DNA from: Acetobacter cerevisiae
GTDB taxonomy: Bacteria; Pseudomonadota; Alphaproteobacteria; Acetobacterales; Acetobacteraceae
Assembly: GCF_001580535.1 (NCBI RefSeq)
Contig: NZ_LHZA01000152.1
Span: 21,745 to 85,744, forward strand
DNA: 64,000 nucleotides
Direction: 5' to 3'
Shown: piece by piece, positions 36,037 through 44,635 of the stretch
Numbering within the stretch: position 1 is the first letter of the stretch
Layout of the letters: each line of letters opens with the position of its first letter
Notes under the pieces: model-generated
Database searches by the model: none
Told to the model about the DNA's origin: nothing
What the model saw: only the letters and a program-made list of their open reading frames with translations
Translations under genes and position numbers: made by a program

Positions 36037-37305
36037 ATGCGGGTACTTCTGGTTGGATCCGGCGGCCGTGAACATGCACTGGCCGCAACACTTGCACGTT
36101 CCCCCAAACTGACGGCTTTGTTCATTGCCCCCGGCAACCCCGGCACGGCAGAGCTGGGCACCAACGTGGCCATTGGTGCAAGCGATGTGCCGGCCCTGAT
36201 TACCTTTGCCAAAGAACAGCAGGTTGACCTGATTGTTCCCGGCCCGGAAGCCCCACTGGTGGCTGGTCTGGCCGATGCCTGCGCCGCTGCCGGTCTGGCC
36301 TGTGCCGGCCCCACGCAGGCCGCTGCCCGTCTGGAAGGCAGCAAGAGCTTCAGCAAGGAAGTCTGCTACGCCGCAGGCGTACCCACCGCCCGTGGCGAAC
36401 GCTTTACCAGTGCAGACGCCGCCATCACTTACATTGCAGAACGCGGCGCCCCGATTGTGGTGAAGGCCGACGGTCTGGCGGCAGGCAAAGGCGTGGTGGT
36501 CGCGCAGACAGTGGCCGAAGCGCAGGATGCCGTGCGGGAGATGATGACGCAGGGCAGCATGGGTGAGGCTGGCCGCAGCGTGGTGATTGAAGATTGCCTT
36601 GTGGGTGAAGAAGTTTCTCTCTTTGCCTTCTGCTCGGGTGAGACCGCCATGCTGATTGGCGCCGCACAGGACCACAAACGCATTGGCGATAATGACACCG
36701 GCCCCAACACCGGCGGCATGGGCGCTGTCTCCCCGCCGCGTGGGTTTGATCGCGCCGCGCAGGAAGCGGCACTCGATCTGGTTGTGCGCCCCATGCTGAA
36801 AGAAATGGTCCGGCGGGGCACCCCATTCCGAGGCGTGATTTTTGCAGGCCTGATGCTGACAGAAACCGGCCCGCAACTGATTGAATACAATGTTCGCTTT
36901 GGGGACCCGGAAGCACAGGCTCTGCTGCTCCGCCTGACCTCCGACCTGCTGCCTGCACTGGCCGCCCTTGCGGAAGATAGACTGGACACAACCCCTGTCA
37001 CGTTCTCGGATCAGGCCGCCATCAGCGTTGTTATGGCCGCACGGGGCTATCCGGCAAAACCTGAAACGGGTGCGGTTATTTCCGGCATTGCCGATGCCGA
37101 AGCGCTGGAAGGCGTGCGCGTCTTTCAGGCTGGCACCAAAGAAAATGCGTCCCGCGAACTGGTTGTGGCCGGCGGTCGCGTCCTGTCCGTCTGTGCGCTT
37201 GGAGACACCGTGCAGGAAGCACGGGACCGGGCCTATGCCGGTGTGAAAGCGATTTCGTGGGAGGGTGCTGCCTGGCGCACGGATATTGGGGCGCGGGCTC
37301 TTTAA
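36037..37305 (+). CDS. purD: Phosphoribosylamine--glycine ligase
   Basis: A 422-residue ATP-grasp ligase joining glycine to phosphoribosylamine in purine synthesis. The canonical start MRVLLVGSGGREHALA is the ATG at 36037, preceded by GAGAGAG; the GTG at 36022 is an in-frame alternative adding five residues. ATP-grasp motifs include VVKADGLAAGKGVVVA, DHKRIGDNDTGPNTGGMGA and the metal-binding EYNVRFGDPE. It is divergent from xseA and ends before a strong hairpin. Confidence 0.97.
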   Translation: MRVLLVGSGGREHALAATLARSPKLTALFIAPGNPGTAELGTNVAIGASDVPALITFAKEQQVDLIVPGPEAPLVAGLADACAAAGLACAGPTQAAARLEGSKSFSKEVCYAAGVPTARGERFTSADAAITYIAERGAPIVVKADGLAAGKGVVVAQTVAEAQDAVREMMTQGSMGEAGRSVVIEDCLVGEEVSLFAFCSGETAMLIGAAQDHKRIGDNDTGPNTGGMGAVSPPRGFDRAAQEAALDLVVRPMLKEMVRRGTPFRGVIFAGLMLTETGPQLIEYNVRFGDPEAQALLLRLTSDLLPALAALAEDRLDTTPVTFSDQAAISVVMAARGYPAKPETGAVISGIADAEALEGVRVFQAGTKENASRELVVAGGRVLSVCALGDTVQEARDRAYAGVKAISWEGAAWRTDIGARAL

Positions 37306-37395
37306 GACGCTCGGTTCTCCAACCCCTGAACGCACCGGCATCAGTCTTTGTCATCTGAATTGATAACGGATTTTCAGAACAGTTTTTATGGCGCT

Positions 37396-37435
37396 ATGTG
37401 ATGCTGGATTTTTACTCAGCATCACATGCTTTTTC
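37396..37435. terminator. Terminator between purD and rimI
   Basis: ATGTGATGCTG and CAGCATCACAT form a perfect 11-bp stem with a 10-nt loop, followed on the plus strand by GCTTTTTCT. On the minus strand the tail is weaker (AGCGCCATAAAAA). It separates convergent purD and rimI. Confidence 0.8.
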
Positions 37436-37500
37436 TCAGCCTATAGGCTCCGAGAGCTGATCTATTTCACGCGAAAGAAGATCCCAGACGAGCCCGCGGC

Positions 37501-37974
37501 TTACGCGCCCCAGCTGTGCATCAGCACCAAAGCATCCGAGCCATCCGGGTAATAAGCCCGCCGTTTTCCAGCCTGCACAAACCCTGCACCAGCATAAAGC
37601 GCCTGTGCCGCTGCATTATGGACGGAGACCTCAAGGAACATGTGGTCTGCGCCCCGGTCCTGCGCTTCCATCACACCCCATGTCAAAAGCTGTCTGGCGA
37701 TGCCCTGCTGGCGGAAGGCCTTCGCGACACAGAGTGTCAAAACCTCAGCCTCATCTGCCACACACCGGATCATCAAAAACCCTGCGGGCTGGTCGCCCTG
37801 CATGGCAAGAGCTGTCACTACGCCGGGCATGGGCAAAAGCTGTTTTAAAGCCGCCTCATCCCACAAATCGTCTACAGAAAAGCTTTGAGCATGGAGGGCA
37901 GCCAGCACCGCGCCATGCGCCTGACTGGCCTCAATAATGTCCACGGCCACGGCCTGAGAGAGTGTCTGGCTCAA
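37501..37974 (-). CDS. rimI: Ribosomal protein alanine N-acetyltransferase RimI-like
   Basis: A 157-residue GNAT enzyme, likely acetylating the N-terminus of ribosomal protein S18. The acetyl-CoA motif is LTLCVAKAFRQQGIARQLL, followed by LEVSVHNAAAQALYAGAGFVQAGKRRAYYPDG, the RimI pattern, in overlapping blocks near residues 98-142. Translation appears to start at a TTG that overlaps the tsaB stop (TTGA), a four-base overlap indicating coupling. The tsaB-rimI pairing is common in bacteria and supports the name. Confidence 0.9.
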   Translation of the reverse strand: MSQTLSQAVAVDIIEASQAHGAVLAALHAQSFSVDDLWDEAALKQLLPMPGVVTALAMQGDQPAGFLMIRCVADEAEVLTLCVAKAFRQQGIARQLLTWGVMEAQDRGADHMFLEVSVHNAAAQALYAGAGFVQAGKRRAYYPDGSDALVLMHSWGA

Positions 37975-38666
37975 ACGGGTGCAGACCGTAAACCAGCAGC
38001 CGGGAGCTTGGCTTCTGGCGGATCGACATACAAAGGCAAAGCATCCCGCGGCGCGAGCTGGCCTGTTAACCGGGCAAGAGCAGCTTCCGCAATCTGGCTG
38101 GCCGTGGGTTGTGTCAGGTCAGAGAAGACGGGCTCTGCCACCGGGAGCGACGCCGCAGCATCCCCCGCCACCAGCCAGCGACCGGGCAGGGCAGACCAGC
38201 TTGCCAGAGCCACAGCCTGCACCCCGTCGGCCCGTTCCACAAACACGCGCCCACGCCGCGCTGCCGTGACAAGCAGCCAGCCGTCCAGATCCCCATAGCG
38301 AGCACACTCGGCATCAAGCTGCGGACGCAGCGCTTCGCCTCGCGTCACCCCAACCAGCGGGCACCCAGCCCCAAGCGCATAGCCTGCCGCCATAGCGCAG
38401 GAAGCCCGCAGACCGGTAAAGGAACCGGGACCAGTGACCACGGCCACCAGATCAGGCTGCACAGGCTGGCCAGCCCCCCAGCCTACCTGTTGCAAAGCCT
38501 CAGCAGCCAGAAGACCAATGCCTTCCGCCGCCTGTTTCCCCGCAGCAGAGACGTGGGAGAGAACCGTATAGCCGCCCTCGGGAGAAGGCGTGACACAGGC
38601 CGCAGTACCACAGGCGGCCTCTCCGGCCGGGCTGCCATCCAGCACTAAAAGACGTTCAGGTTTCAT
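37971..38666 (-). CDS. tsaB: tRNA threonylcarbamoyladenosine biosynthesis protein TsaB
   Basis: A 231-residue ASKHA-fold protein that partners TsaD in forming t6A at position 37 of ANN-decoding tRNAs. The N-terminal LLVLDGSPAGEAACG and the signature GPGSFTGLRASCAMA are present. The ATG at 38666 forms TGATG with the stop of the upstream nitroreductase, so I prefer it over the ATG at 38681. It overlaps rimI by four bases. Confidence 0.92.
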   Translation of the reverse strand: MKPERLLVLDGSPAGEAACGTAACVTPSPEGGYTVLSHVSAAGKQAAEGIGLLAAEALQQVGWGAGQPVQPDLVAVVTGPGSFTGLRASCAMAAGYALGAGCPLVGVTRGEALRPQLDAECARYGDLDGWLLVTAARRGRVFVERADGVQAVALASWSALPGRWLVAGDAAASLPVAEPVFSDLTQPTASQIAEAALARLTGQLAPRDALPLYVDPPEAKLPAAGLRSAPV

Positions 38667-39247
38667 CACAGGAAGCGGCATGCTTCATCAAAGCCTAAGC
38701 GCGGCGCACGAGGCGGCAGTTGCTCAATGTCCCCATACCCGAGACAGAGCAGGAAGTTCGCCCGCCAGCCATCTTCGGCCAGAAAGGTATCTTCCACCAT
38801 GTTCTGATCAAAGCCGGAAATCGGCAACGCATCCAGCCCCAGCGCCCGGGCCGCCATAATCATATAGGCGCCTTCCAGCGTGCCATTACGGAAAGCGGTT
38901 TCTTCCGCCAGCCCGACATCCGCAGCAAACCAGGAGCGCAGCTCCTCATTGGGGGCCAGACGTGGCAGTTCATCAAAAAACAGGGGATCATACGCCACAA
39001 TGGCGATAACGGGGGCCCCCATCACGCGGTTCACATTACCTGCGGAAAGGGCGGGGCGCAGGCGCTCCCGGCCTTCGGACGCGGTAATAAACACAAACCG
39101 CGCCGGGCTACAGTTGCCGGAGGTTGGCCCGAGGCTCACCAGACTATACAGGCGGCGCAACAGGGCAGGCTCCACCGGGCGGGCCATCCAGCGCCGCGGC
39201 GTGCGCGCCTTTTGGAAAAGAAGATCCAGCCCGCTATCATCCAGCAT
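38666..39247 (-). CDS. Malonic semialdehyde reductase/nitroreductase-family protein
   Basis: A 193-residue FMN-dependent nitroreductase-fold protein closest to the RutE/HadB type. Typical segments are ARTPRRWMARPVEPALL, GPTSGNCSPARFVFI (FMN phosphate contact), AFRNGTLEGAYMIMAARALGLDALPISGFD (split around residue 118-147) and FLLCLGYGD. RutE reduces malonic semialdehyde in pyrimidine degradation, but no other rut genes are seen. Its stop overlaps the tsaB start. Housekeeping context means the true substrate may differ. Confidence 0.88.
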   Translation of the reverse strand: MLDDSGLDLLFQKARTPRRWMARPVEPALLRRLYSLVSLGPTSGNCSPARFVFITASEGRERLRPALSAGNVNRVMGAPVIAIVAYDPLFFDELPRLAPNEELRSWFAADVGLAEETAFRNGTLEGAYMIMAARALGLDALPISGFDQNMVEDTFLAEDGWRANFLLCLGYGDIEQLPPRAPRLGFDEACRFL

Positions 39248-39349
39248 TTCTGTCCTGCCTCCGCTGCCCCGCTGTTGCGGGGGCTTACCTAGTGTCTGCT
39301 CCCCCTTTTAGGTCACAGACCCGGAGACGGGAAGATGCTGAGAGCTGCC

Positions 39350-39913
39350 TTAGTCTTCAACCTGCTCCACGGACACAACTTCCGGCACATAATGCCGCAG
39401 CATGTTTTCCACACCGTGCTTCAGAGTAGCGCGGGAAGAGGGGCAGCCAGAGCAGGCACCCTGCATGGTCAGACGGACAATGCCGTCCTTGTAGCCACGG
39501 AACACAATGTCCCCACCATCACCCGCCACAGCCGGGCGCACGCGCGTGTCCAGCAGTTCCTTGATCTGGGTGACGATCTCCTGATCTTCCGGCGCGATGG
39601 GTTCTTCCATAATGCCAACGCCTTCCGCCACAACCGGCGCACCAGCCACGAAGTGGTCCATCAGGGCTGTCAGTACCAACGGGCGCAGTTCTGCCCAGTC
39701 TTCCTGATCGGACTTGGTGACGGACACAAAGTCATTCCCCAGAAACACGCGGGACACGCCGGGCAGCCCAAACAGCGCTTCCGCCAGCGGGGAACGTCCG
39801 GAGACGGCATCGGCATCAATAAAATCAATCGTCCCGGCATCGCCCATCACGGCACGGCCCGGGAGGAATTTCAGCGTGGCGGGGTTAGGGGTGTCTTCAG
39901 TTTCAATAAACAT
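39350..39913 (-). CDS. NifU-type iron-sulfur scaffold protein (Nfu)
   Basis: A 187-residue Fe-S carrier with the alphaproteobacterial/mitochondrial Nfu layout. An N-terminal Nfu_N domain (MFIETEDTPNPATLKFLPG) is followed by the C-terminal NifU domain with Cys154-x-x-Cys157 in GACSGCPSS. Two such cysteines per monomer hold a bridging [4Fe-4S] cluster for delivery to enzymes such as lipoate synthase or aconitase. The start at 39913 is chosen because the domain begins there; the longer frame to 40027 is unsupported. The rutE-like gene follows 102 bases downstream. Confidence 0.93.
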   Translation of the reverse strand: MFIETEDTPNPATLKFLPGRAVMGDAGTIDFIDADAVSGRSPLAEALFGLPGVSRVFLGNDFVSVTKSDQEDWAELRPLVLTALMDHFVAGAPVVAEGVGIMEEPIAPEDQEIVTQIKELLDTRVRPAVAGDGGDIVFRGYKDGIVRLTMQGACSGCPSSRATLKHGVENMLRHYVPEVVSVEQVED

Positions 39914-40151
39914 GGCAACCTGATCCTGATCGTCTGCTACGTGTCTTTCTGTGTCCTCAGGTGGCATCACAATGCGGACAGGACAAGTCCTGTATTGTAA
40001 GAAACCCCCGGTTTGCAGAGAATTCACTCAGGTTTTTCTGCCACGCATAAGAAAACTGACCTGCATGACGCGGAAAAACCCTTTGCAAAGCCGCTCTGCC
40101 CGGATGCGCCGAGCTGCCATGCATACTGCCAGCTTCCGCCTTCCAGCCTTT

Positions 40152-41390
40152 TTACGCAGCGTCCCGGCTCGCCTGCATCTGCAGGAGCCGTTTTCTCAGG
40201 GCAGGATCGCTCGCATAAATAAACAGCCCATGCACGGCCCGCGTCATCAGCACATTGATGGCATTCAGCATGATGCGCTCTTTTGTACCTTCCGGGTCCT
40301 GAAGCCCGTCTCGCCCGGCAAAGGCCGCGCCATCTTCATACCGGCTGGTATCAATGCGGATGCCGTCCGTTGCCGGGTCATACAGCACGGAGGGGCCTAA
40401 AATCAGCCCGACATAATTCAGGTCGAACCCCTGCACGGTGTAAACGGACCCGACTTCATCAATCGTGTCGGGCCGTTCTGCCCATGGCAGCTTTTCATCC
40501 GGTTTGGAGCGGTCCCAACGGAGGGTAAAGCGGCCCTCGTGGATGAAGTGGTCTTCCCCATCCAGCCGATAGGGATAGTCATATGTCGCAATCATGCGGG
40601 ACAGCCCGTAACGGGCATTTTCCTTTTTGATGGCGTCATAGAGATCCTGCGCATCCGCAAAAAACCGGAAATCGAACGCCTGTTTTTGCGGCATCGGGAG
40701 GATTTTTTTCTGATAAAACCCCTCAATCCAGTCGAGCACATCCTGATTGGCATGAACGCGAAACTGCGTCTTGAGATGATATGTCTGGCAGGGGAGTCCT
40801 TTCACCAGAGATTCCAGAAGCCCCTGACTCCAGCAGCTCTTGAATTTCAAAACCTGTTTTTCATCAAACACCAGAACCGTAATTCTGGAGAGTTTAATTA
40901 GTTCTTCCAGATGGTTGTTCTGCTTAAAATGGTTGTATTTATCGCTTTTTGTCAGAAGAAGATGGGCTTCATCCACAAAGATAATATCGGCCCGTTTTCC
41001 AGACTTATGCATTCTATTGATAAATGTTGTCGGACGCTCAAAATCTTTCTTTTTTAGCACCGGATAGGATTCTGAAATATTTTTATAAAGCTTCATCATT
41101 TCCGGATGATTGACAACAAGGTAGTTGTCCGTCTTCCAGAATGGACTGCTTTTATCAGATGAGCGTGAAAGAGACTGTATCTCGTTAAAAATCGAATTGA
41201 TAACGATACTTTTTCCGGTTCCTGCGTCACCTTCAATCAGAAAAACGGCATGCTCATCATGCTGATGCGCAACACAGAACGCCTTGATGGCGTTTTTCAG
41301 GTCCTGCTGTTCCGGAGAAAGCTGTTTTTCAGGAGATAATTTCTCCGCTGCATCGTTTTCATAACGATCAGGCAAACCAGACTCTTTCAC
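40152..41390 (-). CDS. DUF2075 / schlafen group 3-like DNA/RNA helicase
   Basis: A 412-residue P-loop protein of the DUF2075 superfamily-1-like ATPases. Walker A is GDAGTGKS at 54-61, Walker B is IIFVDEAHLL, a motif III-like VLVFDEKQVL follows, and YTVQGFDLNYVGLILG plus LMTRAVHGLFIYA are the C-terminal helicase motifs V and VI. Related domains occur in antiviral and DNA-metabolism proteins. The N-terminal half is clearly more AT-rich than the neighbours, suggesting recent acquisition. There is no adjacent restriction, toxin or nuclease gene. The cellular role is unknown. Confidence 0.85.
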   Translation of the reverse strand: MKESGLPDRYENDAAEKLSPEKQLSPEQQDLKNAIKAFCVAHQHDEHAVFLIEGDAGTGKSIVINSIFNEIQSLSRSSDKSSPFWKTDNYLVVNHPEMMKLYKNISESYPVLKKKDFERPTTFINRMHKSGKRADIIFVDEAHLLLTKSDKYNHFKQNNHLEELIKLSRITVLVFDEKQVLKFKSCWSQGLLESLVKGLPCQTYHLKTQFRVHANQDVLDWIEGFYQKKILPMPQKQAFDFRFFADAQDLYDAIKKENARYGLSRMIATYDYPYRLDGEDHFIHEGRFTLRWDRSKPDEKLPWAERPDTIDEVGSVYTVQGFDLNYVGLILGPSVLYDPATDGIRIDTSRYEDGAAFAGRDGLQDPEGTKERIMLNAINVLMTRAVHGLFIYASDPALRKRLLQMQASRDAA

Positions 41391-41456
41391 ACGTCCCCCT
41401 TGCAGCGGACCAGAAGAGGCTTTTTCTGAAACCTCTTCCGGTCCTTATGCATCAGA

Positions 41457-43475
41457 TTATTTTCCCGCGGCAGACCCCGCGGCATCGTTCTGCGCACCCA
41501 ACGGTGCAAGCACCGTATCCAGAAGCTGCGTATTGCCGTCCAGATGCGGGTAACGCAGGCCACCATGATAGGTGACAGACACTGTATGATAGCGCTCACC
41601 ATCCCGCAGCAGCAACTCTATCGGGGCTGCATCCTTGTTTTTTGCATTGGTGATCTCATCCTGCAGCGCATCAGGATCATATGATACACCATTCACAGCC
41701 ACCAGGTCCTGATCCCGCGTGACCCCGGCCTGCCAGGCCGGGCTACCCCACAGCACTTCACTCACGGAGCCTTTCTTGCTCACAGTCAGGCCGAGAGAGA
41801 ACATGAAGTCTGAAACATGCCGCAGATCAGAATAGGATTTCACATAGTCTGACGGTTTTTCAGTATAGACAACGTTTGCACCGCCACGCGTAAACCCATC
41901 CAGCGGGGCATGTGTGCTGGTGTTGTACAGACGCTCATGCAGGAACTTCGCCCAGTCATAAGGCTGGACAGCATTCAGCGTTTTTACAATCTCATCAAAA
42001 TTATAGGTGCTGGTGACAACGCTGCCATTGTTGGTCCCAAAAAACGCCTTGGCAAAATCGTTCAGGCTCTTTGTATTGCCAGAGAGTTTGCGAATGAGTG
42101 TATCCGCGTCCAGCCAGACCAGCTGACCTTCAGAATAGTAATCCTCGCTCCGCTGCCAGCTTCTCCAGGACTCAGGGGAGCGCTGGGCAATAATCGGGTC
42201 ATTCGTCGTATCAATCAGCGGACGCCACTGCCGGCCCTGCCGGTTATCATACACAGCAGCCACTTCAGCCAGCGCATCTTTCACCTGCGGCACCGTCATC
42301 AGCCCTGCGCGAGCAGCCAGAATATAGCCCCAGTATTGTGTTTGCCCTTCATAGACCCACAGACCGGTGCCACGCTGAGGCGTGTTGAAATCGGGTGCCC
42401 ACAAGCCATCCGGGCGGCTATATTTCCCATTCCAGGAATGGGTGAATTCATGCGCCAGCAGGTCACGCATCCCGAAGGTCTTATCCCAATGTGTAAAATA
42501 GCCCCTGGGGCCACTATTTTCACTGGACTGGTGATGTTCCAGACCGATGCCACCCAGCTTGTTCGTCAAAGCCAGAAGGAAGTCATAATGCGCGTAATGA
42601 TATGACCCAAACAGGAGGTTTGCCTGCTTTACAAGATTTTTATGGGCCTGAATCTGCGCATCCGTCGCAGCCAGATCCTGCGGCTGATCCGCCATGACAT
42701 TCAGCGTGACAGAAACCTTGTCATCCTGTGTCAGGTCAAATTTTCGGAAATATTTCCCTGCAAAAATGGGAGAATCCACCAGCGTGTTGAACGAAACCGG
42801 CTGGAAGGAAACCTTGCTGCCTGCGCCTGTGCCATCAGACCGCAGGGCGGTACCGTAGGACCAGCCAGCCGGGAACGTCACACTCGGATGCACCATAATC
42901 TGCCGGGTGAAATACCCTGCCGGATAGAGAGAAACAGCAGACCACTGCACGTTCTCCATCGTATCCGTCATGACCACACGCCCCACTTTGGGAGAAACCG
43001 GCGTGAGCAACTGATAAGAGACTTCAAGCTGCTTTGTACCCTGCGGCACATCAATGTGGAAAGCGCTGACCGTTACCGTATCCCGCAGCCAGGGAATGAT
43101 CTTCCCATCGGCCTTTACTGTCAGGCCGCCCAGCTGATCAATCGTGCCGCTGGGGGAGTGGTTACCCGGCAGCCACATCGGATAAAGCAGAACAAAATCG
43201 CCACCCTTCTGCGCGATACGGGTCGGAAGGGGGATTGTCTCCTTCATGCTCAGGATATGCCGGGCAAGATCCGTGCCATCCACAGCAAGAGCAATTGTGC
43301 TGCCAAAAGGCACATCCTGCGGCGCAGGCACAGCTGGGGGGAGGGGCAGCGGCATGGGCTGCGGCTGAGCAGACGCCTCAGCCGCCAGCCCCTGTGGGGC
43401 ACACGCCAGCGCCATCAGAGCAAGGCACGGAGCAGTCAGCCCAACGCTGGATAAAAAGCGGTTCCGTAACGACAT
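41457..43475 (-). CDS. M61-family metallopeptidase with PDZ domain, exported
   Basis: A 672-residue exported peptidase. The start MSLRNRFLSS at 43475 has GGGAGAAC upstream and begins a Sec signal ending GLAAEA; the frame extension to 43544 is dropped. The zinc site is HEFTHSWNGKY, the gluzincin HExxH motif with a downstream Glu in a following helix. The N-terminal beta-rich domain and a C-terminal PDZ-like domain (LGLTVSKKGSVSEVLWGSPAWQAGV split near residue 580-606) match the glycyl aminopeptidase family. It likely trims peptides in the periplasm. Downstream is the DUF2075 gene, 66 bases away. Confidence 0.92.
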   Translation of the reverse strand: MSLRNRFLSSVGLTAPCLALMALACAPQGLAAEASAQPQPMPLPLPPAVPAPQDVPFGSTIALAVDGTDLARHILSMKETIPLPTRIAQKGGDFVLLYPMWLPGNHSPSGTIDQLGGLTVKADGKIIPWLRDTVTVSAFHIDVPQGTKQLEVSYQLLTPVSPKVGRVVMTDTMENVQWSAVSLYPAGYFTRQIMVHPSVTFPAGWSYGTALRSDGTGAGSKVSFQPVSFNTLVDSPIFAGKYFRKFDLTQDDKVSVTLNVMADQPQDLAATDAQIQAHKNLVKQANLLFGSYHYAHYDFLLALTNKLGGIGLEHHQSSENSGPRGYFTHWDKTFGMRDLLAHEFTHSWNGKYSRPDGLWAPDFNTPQRGTGLWVYEGQTQYWGYILAARAGLMTVPQVKDALAEVAAVYDNRQGRQWRPLIDTTNDPIIAQRSPESWRSWQRSEDYYSEGQLVWLDADTLIRKLSGNTKSLNDFAKAFFGTNNGSVVTSTYNFDEIVKTLNAVQPYDWAKFLHERLYNTSTHAPLDGFTRGGANVVYTEKPSDYVKSYSDLRHVSDFMFSLGLTVSKKGSVSEVLWGSPAWQAGVTRDQDLVAVNGVSYDPDALQDEITNAKNKDAAPIELLLRDGERYHTVSVTYHGGLRYPHLDGNTQLLDTVLAPLGAQNDAAGSAAGK

Positions 43476-43549
43476 AGCCAGTTCTCCCAACGGATACATC
43501 ACACCCTGACGGCCTTCTGACGTCAGACCATGTGCATATTTCATTACGC

Positions 43550-44464
43550 TTATGAAGCACTCTGGCCAGCCTCTGTCGAGGCCTGAAAAACCTCTCCCCT
43601 CACGCCGTTCTGCGCCATTTCAATAAATGTCTCAATAATCTGGCTTTTTGCGTGTTTTCTCCAGACAAAATACACATCTGTCGGGCCCATCCCATCCAGC
43701 CTGAACGTCTTCAGGGACTGCCCTCTTTCACGGAACTGACGAATGACACTCTCGGGCATGCAGGACAGGCCAGCTCCCGTGCCGAGACATTCAAGAATCA
43801 GATCATAGGATTCCAGCGTCAGGATTGAATGGGGATGATAGGCTTTCTCGTCGAGCCATTGTTCAGCACGGCGCCTGTAAAAGCAGTCTTTGTTGAACAG
43901 ATAAATATCTGATTGCTCAATCAGCTCTGGCGTGATTTTTTTGACATGCTCAGGCACAACAAGATGCAGCGTTTCGGAAAAGGCAAATGTGCCTTCCAGC
44001 AGCGTATTTTCAACCGGGCCATCCGTCAGTGCCAGATCAATTTCATCACTCATCAGCATTCTTTCCAGACTAAAGCTGGGTTTTTTCAGGATATTAAGCT
44101 GAATTCCCGGATGCTCGCGCATAAAACGTGGCACGCAGTGGGGTAACAGACTGAGAAACGCTACATCCAGCGCCCCTACATTCAGAATGCCGCGAGGCTG
44201 TCCCTGAGACCATAATTCCGGTAAGCGATCCGCCCGGCTGACAATGTCTTTTGCTTCCTTATAAAAAAGGCGTCCTGCTGGTGTGATCAGCAGTTTTTTA
44301 CGGTCCCGGATAAAAAGATCCTGCCCCAGGTCAGCTTCCAGTTCCTTCAACCGCATGGTGAGATTGGATGCCACACAGTGCATACGGCGTGCAGCCGCCG
44401 CAATGGAACCTGCTTCGACAATGGCACAGAAAAACCGGAGATGAGAGAGTTTTGGCACATACAT
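43550..44464 (-). CDS. LysR-family transcriptional regulator
   Basis: A 304-residue LysR regulator. The N-terminal winged HTH is LSHLRFFCAIVEAGSIAAAARRMHCVASNLTMRLKELEADLGQDLF over residues 6-51 (a recognition helix with VASNLTMRLKELE), followed by the periplasmic-binding-protein-like effector domain starting near residue 90. It is divergent from the aldA-like gene, the usual position of a LysR protein relative to its target. Two interrupted palindromes lie in the shared 171-base region. The effector is unknown. Confidence 0.93.
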   Translation of the reverse strand: MYVPKLSHLRFFCAIVEAGSIAAAARRMHCVASNLTMRLKELEADLGQDLFIRDRKKLLITPAGRLFYKEAKDIVSRADRLPELWSQGQPRGILNVGALDVAFLSLLPHCVPRFMREHPGIQLNILKKPSFSLERMLMSDEIDLALTDGPVENTLLEGTFAFSETLHLVVPEHVKKITPELIEQSDIYLFNKDCFYRRRAEQWLDEKAYHPHSILTLESYDLILECLGTGAGLSCMPESVIRQFRERGQSLKTFRLDGMGPTDVYFVWRKHAKSQIIETFIEMAQNGVRGEVFQASTEAGQSAS

Positions 44465-44480
44465 AGTATCATCACTTTAT

Positions 44481-44521
44481 GTGAGCATTTCACTCTTTCA
44501 TAATCACTTTTCATTGCGTGA
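44481..44521. promoter_or_regulatory. Candidate operator in the LysR/aldA divergent region
   Basis: GTGA-N5-TCAC at 44481-44493 and TCAC-N10-GTGA at 44504-44521 form two interrupted palindromes 17 to 57 bases upstream of the LysR start. The spacing and location are consistent with autoregulatory LysR binding. No experimental support; the match is only structural. Confidence 0.45.
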
Positions 44522-44635
44522 CGACCTGTGGAAGGATGGAACCATCAACAGCACAGACGTTTTTATCAGTAACTTCTGGAAACAGGATGAACTGAGCGTC
44601 TGATGTTTCCAACTGCTTCAAAAAGGTGATTTTCA

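Noticed and set aside
35980..37341. 453-codon minus-strand ORF
   Set aside because: Antisense of purD with Cys/His/Gly-rich composition and no recognisable domain.
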